A stretch of 64,000 bases of DNA from an uncultured Paracoccaceae bacterium (GTDB lineage Bacteria; Pseudomonadota; Alphaproteobacteria; Rhodobacterales; Rhodobacteraceae): the NCBI GenBank assembly GCA_947495795.1, contig CANMAI010000004.1, positions 309,804-373,803 on the forward strand, given 5' to 3'. Positions 35,953-46,378 of this stretch are shown here, piece after piece (within the stretch, counting starts at the first letter, position 1; each line of letters begins with the position of its first letter). The notes under the pieces were generated by a model. The model had not been told where the DNA came from and did no database searches. It worked only from the letters and a program-made list of their open reading frames with translations. Position numbers and translations under genes: made by a program.

Positions 35953-36840
35953 TCAGGCAATCGCAAGCATCGCCGCCGCACTGCCGGTGTTTTGTTCCAA
36001 CTGTTTGCGCAGCTTTTTCAACGCCTGCGCCTCCAATTGTCGGATCCGCTCTTTCGAAAGGCCAAGTTCATTACCAAGGCTTTCAAGTGTACGCGGCTGA
36101 TCTTTCAACTGCCGCTCCACGATAATCATCCGCTCACGCTGATTTAGCGTCTCAAGGGCTGATTTCAGCCATTGCCGCACACGACCAAGATCCTCACTGC
36201 GAGAAACGGTTTCTTCCGCTTGAGGCGTGTTGTCCTCGAGAGTTTCCACCCATTCGCGCCCTTCTTCACCAGCCTGCTGAGCATTCAGCGAGAAATCCGA
36301 ACCTGCTAGCCTCGCATCCATCATCTCAACATCGCGAAGAGGAACACCAACCTCAACAGCAATCTTTTCCCGTAACTCTTGCCCGCCAAGCTCCTCACCG
36401 GAAGACCCTGCCTCCCGCTCGAACTTCGCGCGCACGCGGCGAAGATTGAAGAACAACGCTTTTTGCGAAGAAGTGGATCCAGTGCGCACCATCGACCAGT
36501 TGCGCATCACGTAATCCTGAATGCTCGCTTTGATCCACCACACCGCATAAGTGGAGAAGCGAACTCCACGATCCGGGTCAAACTTTTCCGCGGCTTTCAT
36601 CAGGCCTACGCCTGCTTCCTGGATAAGGTCCGGCATCGGCGCACCATACCGTCGGTATTTTGAAGCCATGGAAACCGCTAAGCGCATATAGGCGTTCACC
36701 AGCCGATGTAGCGCCCGCTCATCTCCTTTGTCACGCCATGCGCGCGCCAGCTCCAGTTCTGTTTCCGCGTCGAGCATTTCCGCAGCCATAGCGACTTTCG
36801 TCACCGCGCGACTTCCGTCACCATCATAGTTCAAAGCCAT
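35953..36840 (-). CDS. rpoH: RNA polymerase heat-shock sigma factor (sigma-32)
   Basis: A 295-residue group 3 sigma factor: region 2 with RLVNAYMRLAVSMASKYRRYG and DLIQEAGVGLMKAAEKFDPDRG, FSTYAVWWIKASIQDYVMRN (region 2.4), an RpoH box variant SQKALFFNLRRVRAKF near residue 130 (QRKLFFNLR in the consensus), and region 4 helix-turn-helix TLESLGNELGLSKERIRQLEAQ. ATG 36840 has GGAGG upstream (TTGGAGGACGAGAA); the frame extends 27 codons further. Rhodobacteraceae often carry two RpoH proteins; which one this is cannot be decided here. Confidence 0.93.
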   Translation of the reverse strand: MALNYDGDGSRAVTKVAMAAEMLDAETELELARAWRDKGDERALHRLVNAYMRLAVSMASKYRRYGAPMPDLIQEAGVGLMKAAEKFDPDRGVRFSTYAVWWIKASIQDYVMRNWSMVRTGSTSSQKALFFNLRRVRAKFEREAGSSGEELGGQELREKIAVEVGVPLRDVEMMDARLAGSDFSLNAQQAGEEGREWVETLEDNTPQAEETVSRSEDLGRVRQWLKSALETLNQRERMIIVERQLKDQPRTLESLGNELGLSKERIRQLEAQALKKLRKQLEQNTGSAAAMLAIA

Positions 36841-37054
36841 TTCTCGTCCTCCAAACTGCCGGATCTGCTCTTTATTTTTGTTTCTACTTAACCTTACGCA
36901 CGGGAAAGAGGATTGGTTCACCGATCTCAGAAAATAGATTTTCCGAAATCATGAACAAATTGTTTCCATTTTGATTAACAATGTTTCAGTTCACGGATCA
37001 TCATTGGACAAATCGTTGTTTTCGAAGCCTTCCTTCAGCAACGGAGGAGATAAA

Positions 37055-37930
37055 ATGGCGTATGAAATTGTGATCGGAGATAGGATGTATTCCAGTTGGT
37101 CCCTGCGGGGCTGGCTGATGTTTACCGCCTTCAATATTCCGGTTTCTACCAGACTGGCACCGATGCTGACGCCTGAATTTCAGAGCACACTGGAGGAGTT
37201 TCCACCCGCCCGCCTCGTGCCGGCCGTCCGGGCAGGGGGCCAAATTGTCTGGGATACAATGGCCATCGCAGAAACCTTGGCGGAGAAACACCCGGGGCTC
37301 TGGCCGGAAGATCCTGCAGACCGGGCGATGGCGCGTTCGCTTGCAGCCGAAATGCATTCCGGCTTCCCTGCGCTGCGAAGTGTCTGCCCGATGAACCTGC
37401 GCTGTCAGTTCGAGACCCCAAAACTCGGCGATGATGTGAAAGCGGACCTTTCGCGACTGGAAGAACTCTGGGCGCTGCCCGGAGCTCGCGGAACGGCCCC
37501 ATGGCTCTTTGGCGCCTACTCTCTGGCCGATGCCTTTTTCGCGCCCGTTGCCGCAAGGATTGCTGGCTACGATCTGCCGATGTCACGCGATGCCAAAGCC
37601 TACGTCGCAAGCCATCTGGCCCACGGCCCCTTTCGCCGCTGGCGCGCGATGGCATTCGTCTCAGACAGACCGATGGATCGCTATGAGGATAACGGCCTCG
37701 CCCGCAACACCTGGCCCGGCCCTGTGCCCGTGACGGCCGAAGCCATCTCATCCGGCACCCCGCTTAACGCCACCTGTCCGTATTCCGGCAAGCCACCGCG
37801 TGAGGACAGTCTCGCCCGGATCGATGGCAAGATCATCGGCTTTTGCAACCAGTTCTGCCGAGACAAATCAGTGGCCGATCCCGATGCATGGCCCGAACTC
37901 AAAGAGTTACGTGCAAGGCTTTCCGCTTGA
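37055..37930 (+). CDS. Glutathione S-transferase with cysteine-rich C-terminal extension
   Basis: A 291-residue protein. Residues 1-80 are a GST thioredoxin-like domain (YEIVIGDRMYSSWSLRGWLM; SSWS supplies the catalytic Ser) followed by the helical C-terminal domain. The protein is longer than a standard GST (about 220 residues). The final ~60 residues contain CPYSGKPPREDSLARIDG and IGFCNQFCRDKSVADP, a pattern like small metal-binding TRASH/YHS domains. ATG 37055 has GGAGGAGA upstream; the frame extends to 36971. Confidence 0.88.
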   Translation: MAYEIVIGDRMYSSWSLRGWLMFTAFNIPVSTRLAPMLTPEFQSTLEEFPPARLVPAVRAGGQIVWDTMAIAETLAEKHPGLWPEDPADRAMARSLAAEMHSGFPALRSVCPMNLRCQFETPKLGDDVKADLSRLEELWALPGARGTAPWLFGAYSLADAFFAPVAARIAGYDLPMSRDAKAYVASHLAHGPFRRWRAMAFVSDRPMDRYEDNGLARNTWPGPVPVTAEAISSGTPLNATCPYSGKPPREDSLARIDGKIIGFCNQFCRDKSVADPDAWPELKELRARLSA

Positions 37931-38005
37931 GAACCCTGTGGGGCAGCACTCGCTTTTCCTACTCCGGCATCTATGTTGCGGAGCATGCGCGTTCTGGTGT
38001 CTCTT

Positions 38006-38464
38006 TTAAGGAATAGGCGTTTGACCTGCGCTAATTGGGTAATCGTCGTGAACAAGCTCACCAAGATAGAAAAGCTTGAAACCTTCCCCTTCGACGTCGC
38101 GTGGGTTGGATATCTTGCGATAAGGCGGCTTGCCAGGCGGTTCGTCCACACCAACCATCATGAATGCATTGATCGGGCCGATGGATTTCTTCAGCATTTC
38201 CCGCTCCACAAGAGGTGCCCAGAATTCCGACCATGAGTGCGGCGCGAACTTCTCAGCGATTGGTGCGTCGCTAGTCTGGAAGCCAGACTCTGCAAAGTCA
38301 TGATCAATCCAGATCTCACCCTGGCTTTCCGCAATTCTTGAGACCGGCAGATCATCACAGTCGTCACGTTCATAGATGCTCTGATCCTCTCCGAAAAAGT
38401 CCCAAAACAGGCTCTCGGATGCGAAACTGCCAACCCAGAACTGAGAGCGGATTTGTCTGACCAT
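38006..38464 (-). CDS. Immunity protein 22 (Imm22/DUF4284) family
   Basis: A 152-residue acidic protein starting MVRQIRSQFWVGSFASESLFWDFFGED; the WVGSF.SE..F..F opening and the continuing acidic, aromatic-rich body are characteristic of Imm22, predicted antidotes to secreted toxins of contact-dependent or polymorphic systems. No toxin gene is adjacent (comM is divergent, GST convergent), so it is an orphan that may protect against toxins of relatives. ATG 38464 is chosen; the frame extends six codons upstream. Confidence 0.65.
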   Translation of the reverse strand: MVRQIRSQFWVGSFASESLFWDFFGEDQSIYERDDCDDLPVSRIAESQGEIWIDHDFAESGFQTSDAPIAEKFAPHSWSEFWAPLVEREMLKKSIGPINAFMMVGVDEPPGKPPYRKISNPRDVEGEGFKLFYLGELVHDDYPISAGQTPIP

Positions 38465-38649
38465 ATCATCATCCCTAAGCAACTATGCGCGAAGGCAAGG
38501 CCATTCTTCAATCCGGCGTCAACACAAAGTATTTTCGCAAGACGATGGCAAAGATCCGAAACCTCCGTTTTGCCCGGAAAGTCTGGGCGCTTTAACGCCC
38601 GGTTAACTCCTTCCACCAATGGTTAACAAAACCTTTGGGAGTGTTACTT

Positions 38650-40200
38650 GTGGTTGCCCGCGTTCAAACAGTCGCCTTTCAGGGCATGGAGGCCCGCATA
38701 GTCGAAGTGCAGTGCGCGATAAACGCGGGGCTGCCTGCGTTCAATCTCGTGGGGCTCCCCGATAAGGCTGTTTCCGAAGCGAAAGAACGGGTGCGTGCCT
38801 CTCTCACCGCCCTCTCGCTCGCCCTCCCCGCCAAACGTATTACTGTCAATCTATCTCCGGCCGATCTGCCGAAGGAAGGTTCGCATTTCGATCTGCCCAT
38901 AGCCCTGGCACTCCTTGCCGCGATGGATGTGCTGTCGGCAGATGAGATGGCGACGCAGGTGGCAATGGGGGAGCTGTCACTTGATGGAAAACTGATGCCC
39001 GTAATCGGCGCATTACCTGCAGCTCTCGCGGCTGCGGAGGCAGATTGCAGCCTCATCTGCCCAGCGGCCTGCGGAGCAGAGGCTGCGTGGGTCGGCGCTG
39101 TTCAGGTGATCGCCCCTCCCACACTACTTACGCTGGTCAATCACTTCACCGGCCGCACAGCCTTGGCACCGGCAGAGCCAGGCGAGGTGGCGCTGGAGCC
39201 ACTCTCCCGCTGCCTCTCGGAGGTGAAGGGCCAGGAAAAGGCCAAACGGGCGCTGGAGATTGCTGCAGCGGGCCGCCACCATATCTTCATGGTCGGCCAG
39301 CCCGGCAGCGGCAAATCAATGCTCGCCGCGCGCCTGCCCGGCATCCTGCCTCCACTCGATGCAACCGAGGCGTTGGAAACTTCGATGATCCACTCCCTCG
39401 CGGGGCTTTTGGATGAAGGCGGCATCAATCGGACCCGCCCCTTTCGCACACCGCATCACACAGCCTCCATGGCCGCCATCGTCGGCGGTGGCAGGGGAGC
39501 AAAACCTGGGGAAATATCTCTTGCCCATCACGGCGTACTCTTCCTTGACGAGTTCCCCGAATTCCCACGCACCGTGCTCGAAACCCTCCGCCAACCCATC
39601 GAGACCGGCGATGTGGTGGTCGCCCGCGCCAATGCCCACGTTAAATATCCGTGCAAATTCATGCTGGTGGCCGCCGCCAACCCCTGTCGATGTGGATATA
39701 TGTCTGATCCCACCCGCTCCTGCGCCCGCGTGCCGCTCTGTGGCGACGATTACCTCGGCAAGATATCTGGTCCGCTGATGGACCGGTTCGATATCCGCAT
39801 AGAAGTACCGCCCGTCCGCATCTCCGATCTCGCAAGTGCCCCGGAAGGCGAAACGTCCGCTGAGATCGCAAAACGCATTGCTCGTGTCCGCGAATTGCAG
39901 GATCAGCGCTACAAGGAGCATCCAGGCGTCCGAGTAAACGCCGATATCGAAGGCGATTTGTTGGAAGAAACCTGCATCACCAGTGAAAGCGCATCCGATA
40001 TGCTCACCCGCGCCGCAGATCGCTTCTCCCTTTCTGCGCGCGCCTATCACCGTATCCTGCGCGTTGCCCGCACTATTGCAGATCTCGCATCGGAGGAGGA
40101 GATTGCCCGCGCCCACATAGCTGAAGCTTTAGGTTACAGGCTCACCGGCAACGAGATGGCGCGTCCACAAAAAATAGTTCCGACCAAAAAAACCGCGTAG
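38650..40200 (+). CDS. comM: YifB/ComM family Mg-chelatase-like AAA ATPase
   Basis: A 516-residue helicase-type ATPase linked to natural transformation: ComM promotes branch migration during recombination of incoming DNA. N-terminal Lon-protease-like domain (ARVQTVAFQGMEARIVEV, NLSPADLPKEGSHFDLPIAL), then Walker A MVGQPGSGKSMLAARLPGI near residue 216, Walker B HGVLFLDEFPEF near 296, a Cys cluster NPCRCGYMSDPTRSCAR and the C-terminal Mg-chelatase domain. GTG 38650 gives the usual VARVQTVAF start and has GGGAG nine bases upstream; TTG 38635 is in frame. Confidence 0.93.
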   Translation: MVARVQTVAFQGMEARIVEVQCAINAGLPAFNLVGLPDKAVSEAKERVRASLTALSLALPAKRITVNLSPADLPKEGSHFDLPIALALLAAMDVLSADEMATQVAMGELSLDGKLMPVIGALPAALAAAEADCSLICPAACGAEAAWVGAVQVIAPPTLLTLVNHFTGRTALAPAEPGEVALEPLSRCLSEVKGQEKAKRALEIAAAGRHHIFMVGQPGSGKSMLAARLPGILPPLDATEALETSMIHSLAGLLDEGGINRTRPFRTPHHTASMAAIVGGGRGAKPGEISLAHHGVLFLDEFPEFPRTVLETLRQPIETGDVVVARANAHVKYPCKFMLVAAANPCRCGYMSDPTRSCARVPLCGDDYLGKISGPLMDRFDIRIEVPPVRISDLASAPEGETSAEIAKRIARVRELQDQRYKEHPGVRVNADIEGDLLEETCITSESASDMLTRAADRFSLSARAYHRILRVARTIADLASEEEIARAHIAEALGYRLTGNEMARPQKIVPTKKTA

Positions 40201-40289
40201 CGCTGCGAGCGCGCCGAAACCCGAAAGCATGTTGTCTCGTCCGCTCACGCTGCTTACTTTGCCTCAAACCGAGGTGAGAGGTAGGACCG

Positions 40290-40670
40290 ATGCAACGAAG
40301 CTTCGTGAACATTCTAAGTTCCGACGTTCTGCGAACCGCAGATTTTTACATCGACCTACTGAGTATGACTCGCCATTTCTCATCCGACTGGTTCATGATC
40401 CTGACCCATCCTGAAATCCCCGGCTTCGAATACGGGATCCTGCAACGCGACCATGAAATCGTGCCGAAAGAGCTGCGCAAAGTGCCAGCAGGCATGATCG
40501 TTACATTCGTGGTGGAAGACTGTGACGCCATACACACCAGCGCTTTGCAAATGGGCGCCACGATATTGGAGCCCCCCAAAGACATGACTTATGGCCAAAG
40601 GCGCATGCTGGTCGCAGATCCGGACGGAACAATCCTCGATATTAGCGCGCCAACGTCCCCCATCGGCTGA
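40290..40670 (+). CDS. VOC superfamily (glyoxalase-like) protein
   Basis: A 126-residue protein with the beta-alpha-beta-beta-beta pattern of vicinal-oxygen-chelate proteins: FVNILSSDVLRTADFYIDLL at the start, GFEYGILQRDH, VEDCDAIHTSALQMGATIL and a final MLVADPDGTILDISAP with the usual metal-ligand-type Asp/Glu region. Enzymes of this fold include glyoxalases, dioxygenases and antibiotic-resistance proteins; no specific activity can be assigned. Confidence 0.8.
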   Translation: MQRSFVNILSSDVLRTADFYIDLLSMTRHFSSDWFMILTHPEIPGFEYGILQRDHEIVPKELRKVPAGMIVTFVVEDCDAIHTSALQMGATILEPPKDMTYGQRRMLVADPDGTILDISAPTSPIG

Positions 40671-40702
40671 GGGAGGCTACACGTCAACACCTGCCTGTTG
40701 GC

Positions 40703-40760
40703 GGCGCAACATGCATGGGCCTCCACGCTCAGGCAAAACAGGGGCCTGGCATGTTGCGCC
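40703..40760. terminator. 12-bp perfect inverted repeat between convergent genes
   Basis: GGCGCAACATGC (40703-40714) and GCATGTTGCGCC (40749-40760) can form a long cruciform or transcript hairpin with a 34-base loop. It lies between the VOC gene and the 3' end of the minus-strand membrane-protein pair, consistent with a bidirectional terminator. Confidence 0.5.
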
Positions 40761-40780
40761 TCGATCAATGCAAGAAGCTC

Positions 40781-41140
40781 TTATCGTCTCAGCACACTTT
40801 GACGCGCAACGGTTGGCGGCACAGCCTCAATGTCCGGCTTCTCCTGCTCACTCATGATATAAGCTCCGTGCTTCTTTTGCAGCGTTTTCCGTCGCTTACG
40901 CAGTTCCCGCAACCTTAGCCCGCGTTCAATTTGTCGAACTTTTTTTGGTGAGATCCGCCCAAGGTAGGAACCACCACGCACCGGCATCTCGCTTTCGGCC
41001 CGCATTTTTGGCCAAGTGCGTATCTTTAACCCGACGACAACGAACAACACTACCGAGAGCCAAAGTGGATCCCATTCAATCCCGCGAGTAGTGGCGATCC
41101 AGCCTTCCAAGACAGACCAAAGCGTTTCATCTTCCTCCAC
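40781..41140 (-). CDS. Small single-pass membrane protein, paralogue 2
   Basis: A 119-residue protein with a single membrane segment (LWLSVVLFVVVGLKI, about residues 27-41), a conserved RGGSYLGRISPKKVRQIERG block just inside the membrane and a basic C-terminal half. It shares the SYLG.I.PK block and overall layout with the gene just upstream. No family recognised. Co-transcribed with its paralogue (four bases apart). Probably a membrane-anchored cytoplasmic adaptor, but this is inference. Confidence 0.6.
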   Translation of the reverse strand: MEEDETLWSVLEGWIATTRGIEWDPLWLSVVLFVVVGLKIRTWPKMRAESEMPVRGGSYLGRISPKKVRQIERGLRLRELRKRRKTLQKKHGAYIMSEQEKPDIEAVPPTVARQSVLRR

Positions 41141-41143
41141 GCC

Positions 41144-41443
41144 TCAGCGCCTCTTTCGAGATTTGAGCGCCTGTTCCATCTGCTCGCGCGTCTTGGCCCG
41201 GCGCACACGATTATTGCGTGTCATCGACATAAGCGTTTTAGGCGTGATCTTGCCGAGATAGCTTTCACCTGCAATCGGCGTATCCCGCTCCGCCCGGCTT
41301 GCATTCAACCGCCAAAGGATCACAAGCGCAGCGATCAACACAATGGTAATCAGAGTCAACGGCTCCGGCGCGCCAGCGCGGCTTTCATCCACCATCGTTT
41401 GCAGGCGGGCCATCAAGGGCAGGTTCCAGAACCACTCGCTCAT
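41144..41443 (-). CDS. Small single-pass membrane protein, paralogue 1
   Basis: A 99-residue protein: short N-terminal periplasmic stretch, membrane segment LTLITIVLIAALVILWRL (residues 29-46), then AGESYLGKITPKTLMSMTRN and a basic helical tail (AKTREQMEQALKSRKRR). The SYLGKITPK block matches SYLGRISPK in the next gene, so the pair arose by duplication. No known domain identified. Stop codon lies four bases before the paralogue's start. Confidence 0.6.
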   Translation of the reverse strand: MSEWFWNLPLMARLQTMVDESRAGAPEPLTLITIVLIAALVILWRLNASRAERDTPIAGESYLGKITPKTLMSMTRNNRVRRAKTREQMEQALKSRKRR

Positions 41444-41525
41444 AACGTGTCTCTAGTATTCAACACCAACACCGGGCCAAAGGGCACCCGGTAAATACAA
41501 ACTAGATTACCATCTCGTTCATTTT

Positions 41526-42500
41526 GTGACGCCCCACCCGACCTTTACTGATAGCCAATCCTCATCACGCATCTTGTTGCGCAATAATGCAGCACGTTCT
41601 AGGAACGGTAATCATTGCTGGCAAACTAGAGGGTTGAATTTGCAGGCACCAGAACCACTGCACCAAGGCCTGGTTTACACATCCGAGAGCTTTCCGGCAG
41701 AGCACTACTTCGTGCGGCACGATAGCTGCGGCTCCGACATTCTTGTAATAACGTTTGAAAGGGCGGGCGGTAAACAGGTGCGCCCCAACCCGAACCGGCC
41801 CGGTTGGGGAAGTCAGTTCATCCGCAAGAAGGAATTTGATGGGCTCTACATCATGCCGGCATTCGTGGATTGGTATCGTCAGCCTTCGCTAGTCAAGGTC
41901 TTCCGCTTCCTCAAGCTCAGCGGCTTTTTCGAACGGTACAAGCGCGTCGTAACCTATGGCTCAAGTATGGGGGGTTATGCAGCACTCCTTTTCTCCGAGA
42001 TCATTCGGCCCGACGCAATCGTAGCCTTCAACCCTCAAACTACGCTGGACAAGGCCATTGTGCCTTGGGAAAACCGCTTTGATCGCGGCCTCGTTCAGGA
42101 TTGGAGCGGGACTGCCTCCGATGCCTGTAACACAATCTGGCAGGAAGCAGATGTCACAGTCGTTGTCGATCCATTCAACACCCGCGACATGCGGCATGCC
42201 CGCCGCCTTCTGAAAGCGGCCCCTGATATCAGACTTCTCAAGGTGCCATTTGGAGGACACGAAACCGCAAACGCACTCCGCGACCTTGGGGCAATCAGTA
42301 CAATTTCGGAAAAGCTGCTCCGCGGCACCTTTGAACCGCAGGAATTCTACGCTGCGGTTCGGGATCGAAGGCAACTGGAAGGCTACCGTAAGCGACTGGA
42401 ATACATGAACACAAAGCGGCTCAAGCGCAACGCCAATCGCGTCATAAGAAAAGCCCGTAATCAGAGCGGCAAGGAGAATAGGATCCCGGGAGAGATATGA
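41526..42500 (+). CDS. Alpha/beta-hydrolase-like protein
   Basis: Up to 324 residues. A clear nucleophile elbow VVTYGSSMGGYAALLFS (Ser near residue 144) and later HE in PFGGHETANAL near residue 240 suit an alpha/beta hydrolase, with DPFNTRD as a candidate acid. The basic C-terminus (KRLKRNANRVIRKARNQ) is unusual. The start is uncertain: GTG 41526 gives a non-conserved, Ser/Arg-rich first 35 residues, and a TTG near 41640 may be the true start. It ends with a four-base overlap into the Nudix gene. Confidence 0.65.
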   Translation: MTPHPTFTDSQSSSRILLRNNAARSRNGNHCWQTRGLNLQAPEPLHQGLVYTSESFPAEHYFVRHDSCGSDILVITFERAGGKQVRPNPNRPGWGSQFIRKKEFDGLYIMPAFVDWYRQPSLVKVFRFLKLSGFFERYKRVVTYGSSMGGYAALLFSEIIRPDAIVAFNPQTTLDKAIVPWENRFDRGLVQDWSGTASDACNTIWQEADVTVVVDPFNTRDMRHARRLLKAAPDIRLLKVPFGGHETANALRDLGAISTISEKLLRGTFEPQEFYAAVRDRRQLEGYRKRLEYMNTKRLKRNANRVIRKARNQSGKENRIPGEI

Positions 42501-42943
42501 AGTTTCCCCGCCTCGCCGCACGCGCAATCATCGTAGAGAAACGCCGTCTTCTCCTCGTTAACGCCTACCCAAAGGGCCAGAGTGATCTCTGGTGCGCTCC
42601 CGGCGGAGGTGTTGAGGTAGGAAGCAGCCTGCCGGAAAATCTGGCTCGCGAAGTCCACGAAGAAACCGGCCTCACCATCAAAGTCGGCGCGCCCATCGGC
42701 GTGAACGAATTCCACGACTCAGCCTCCGGCTTCCACCAGGTCGAAATCTTTTTCCGCGCCCACGTCACCGCGGGCACCCTCACGGACGATTGGCGAGACC
42801 CGGAAAACATCGTCACAACCCGCCGCTGGGCCACGGAGGAAGACCTCAAAACCCTCCGAACGAAACCCGGAATGCTCGCCCACCTCGCCTTTGGCATCCC
42901 AACAGAAGCGAAATACGACGCTCTTGAAGAAATCGTCAGCTAG
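42497..42943 (+). CDS. Nudix hydrolase
   Basis: A 148-residue protein with a Nudix box, GGGVEVGSSLPENLAREVHEETGL (residues 34-57), in which the metal-binding REVHEE core is intact while the more variable upstream Glu is Ser. It cleaves a nucleoside diphosphate linked to another group; the substrate is not predictable. ATG 42497 overlaps the stop of the hydrolase gene by four bases (ATGA), so the two are co-translated. Confidence 0.88.
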   Translation: MKFPRLAARAIIVEKRRLLLVNAYPKGQSDLWCAPGGGVEVGSSLPENLAREVHEETGLTIKVGAPIGVNEFHDSASGFHQVEIFFRAHVTAGTLTDDWRDPENIVTTRRWATEEDLKTLRTKPGMLAHLAFGIPTEAKYDALEEIVS

Positions 42944-43053
42944 CCCCCTGGCTGAGCCGTGAGATCGTAGGAGATATCTGGCACCTCCGTTCGAAAAATT
43001 GGAGCCACTTCCAATGTCGGTATCTGACGACAAGGAACCACTGGCCCAAAACG

Positions 43054-43078
43054 AAAAAGGGCCGCCCGCAGGCAGCCC
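43054..43078 (-). terminator. Rho-independent terminator of groESL
   Basis: On the minus strand GGGCTGCC and GGCGGCCC form an 8-bp stem with a four-base loop (TGCG), followed by TTTTT. It lies 28 bases after the groL stop. Confidence 0.85.
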
Positions 43079-43105
43079 CTAATCTCATTTCAATAAGCGC
43101 AAAGC

Positions 43106-44752
<1,647 letters not shown>

Positions 44753-44796
44753 CTATATGTCTCCTTGACTGTAAGTTACGTGTATGAAGACGCGCT

Positions 44797-45084
44797 TCAG
44801 GACATCAGTCCCAGAATGTCGCTCTCTTTCATGATCAGCAGGTCTTCACCGTCGATCTTGATCTCGGTGCCGGACCATTTGCCGAAGAGAATGCGGTCGC
44901 CCGCTTTTACATCCATGGAGATGCGGTCGCCGTCCTCGTCGCGTGCGCCTGCACCAACGGAGATTACTTCGCCTTCAGCAGGCTTTTCTTTTGCGGAATC
45001 GGGGATGATAAGCCCACCAGAAGTCTTTTCTTCGCCTTCAATACGGCGTACCAGTACACGGTCATGCAGCGGTGTGAAGTTCAT
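44797..45084 (-). CDS. groS: Co-chaperonin GroES (10 kDa)
   Basis: A 95-residue lid of the GroEL folding chamber: [20 protein letters not shown], the mobile loop [16 protein letters not shown] near residues 18-33 and [17 protein letters not shown] at the end. ATG 45084 is the standard start; the frame continues 20 codons upstream. First gene of the operon, under a CIRCE operator. Confidence 0.98.
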   Translation of the reverse strand: MNFTPLHDRVLVRRIEGEEKTSGGLIIPDSAKEKPAEGEVISVGAGARDEDGDRISMDVKAGDRILFGKWSGTEIKIDGEDLLIMKESDILGLMS

Positions 45085-45137
45085 GTCGGATCGCTCCCTT
45101 TGCGTCTCAAACCTGTTTGGGATTCCTGTCCCAATCG

Positions 45138-45164
45138 TTATCACTCGATAGTATAGAGTGCTAA
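45138..45164 (-). promoter_or_regulatory. CIRCE operator (HrcA binding site) of groESL
   Basis: TTATCACTC-N9-GAGTGCTAA, one mismatch from the consensus TTAGCACTC-N9-GAGTGCTAA. It is 54 bases upstream of groS. HrcA repressor binds CIRCE and is released on heat shock; hrcA itself is not in the window. Confidence 0.93.
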
Positions 45165-45314
45165 CGATGCGTAATTAGGTAGCACGAAAGCTCCTGTCAA
45201 GCGTATCTCCGCCGAAAGTGCCGACAAAGAAAGTGCTACCAAAAAGGAGTCGGGAAATTCGGAGGCCTCGGCTAGACTTTGAGGGGAATCAGAAGAGCAG
45301 TAGCAGGATATCGA

Positions 45315-46313
45315 ATGCCAAGACCTCTCCCCGCCTTTCTTGCTGCCATCGCTTTTACCCTCTCATCCACGCCCATTCTTGCGCAGGTATGCGAAGGCCA
45401 GAACGTTCTGGAAGAGCGACCAGCGGAGTATCTTGAAAGGCTGGAAGCCGCAGTCGCAAAACAGCCCTATAACAAAGGGCGCTTTTTCGAAGTCTCCCGC
45501 AATGGCGCAAAATCCATTCTCTTTGGCACCATTCATCTGCCCGACCCGGATGTTGCTATCATTCCGCCGCGGCTCGAGATGGAGATCCGCCGGTCCAGCA
45601 AGGTTTTCATTGAAATCACGCAGCACGAAGAACAGCGGATGCAGAAGGCCTTCCTTCTGGAACCATCGCTCATCCGCAACGATGATGGCCGCCGCATCAG
45701 CGAGCTTGTGTCGCGGGCAGAACTGGACGCGCTGACACTGGCGCTCGGAACACACGGGCTGACCTTGCCGGTGTTCGATGAACTGGAACCATGGTTTCTA
45801 AACCTCATCGTTGCTGTTCCGCAATGCGTCACGCTCCGACAGGCCAAGGGCGGCAAGATCCTTGACCGGCTGATCGAACAGTCAGCGCAGCGCGCCGAAA
45901 TTCCTGTCGAGGGGCTGGAGGAATACGACGAGATTCTGGGAATTCTCAGCAGCGGAACCTACGAAGAACAGGTGCAGTATCTCATGATGGGCCTGCCGCT
46001 TCTGGAACAGGCTGGAGATGCGCTGGAGGTAACCAAACGGCTCTATATGTCCGGTGAGATCACCAAGATCTGGGAATTCAGCCGGATGGAGGCGGAACGT
46101 GTTTTCAAGCCGGAAAAGGTCCGCCCCGTTTTCCGTGAAGCCTACGATCATCTCGTCACCACGCGGAACCAGAATTGGATGGATACGCTCCTTCCCGCGC
46201 TGGAAGAAGGCGGTGCAGTCGTGGCTGTCGGCGCGCTTCACCTTGGGGGTCGCTCTGGCCTCTTGCCGATGCTGGAGGCAGAAGGCTTTACAATCGCTGT
46301 GGTTACGGAATAG
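45315..46313 (+). CDS. TraB/GumN family protein (first copy)
   Basis: A 332-residue exported protein with a signal peptide (LPAFLAAIAFTLSSTPILAQ). The TraB/GumN pattern is visible: ILFGTIHLPDPDVAIIP near residue 70 with the G.xH motif, DELEPWFLNL, VEGLEEYDEILGILSS and a C-terminal AVVAVGALHLGGRSGLLPMLEAEGF. The family includes metalloprotease-like (Tiki) proteins; its GxxH and E residues suggest metal binding. ATG 45315 starts the signal. A second copy lies at 47248, on the other side of a HAD hydrolase. Confidence 0.85.
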   Translation: MPRPLPAFLAAIAFTLSSTPILAQVCEGQNVLEERPAEYLERLEAAVAKQPYNKGRFFEVSRNGAKSILFGTIHLPDPDVAIIPPRLEMEIRRSSKVFIEITQHEEQRMQKAFLLEPSLIRNDDGRRISELVSRAELDALTLALGTHGLTLPVFDELEPWFLNLIVAVPQCVTLRQAKGGKILDRLIEQSAQRAEIPVEGLEEYDEILGILSSGTYEEQVQYLMMGLPLLEQAGDALEVTKRLYMSGEITKIWEFSRMEAERVFKPEKVRPVFREAYDHLVTTRNQNWMDTLLPALEEGGAVVAVGALHLGGRSGLLPMLEAEGFTIAVVTE

Positions 46314-46378
46314 CGCTGGCCCCGTCACCGGCATCCCGCTATTCCACTTGAAACGCCCCAGCACCGGAAGCCAGCACC

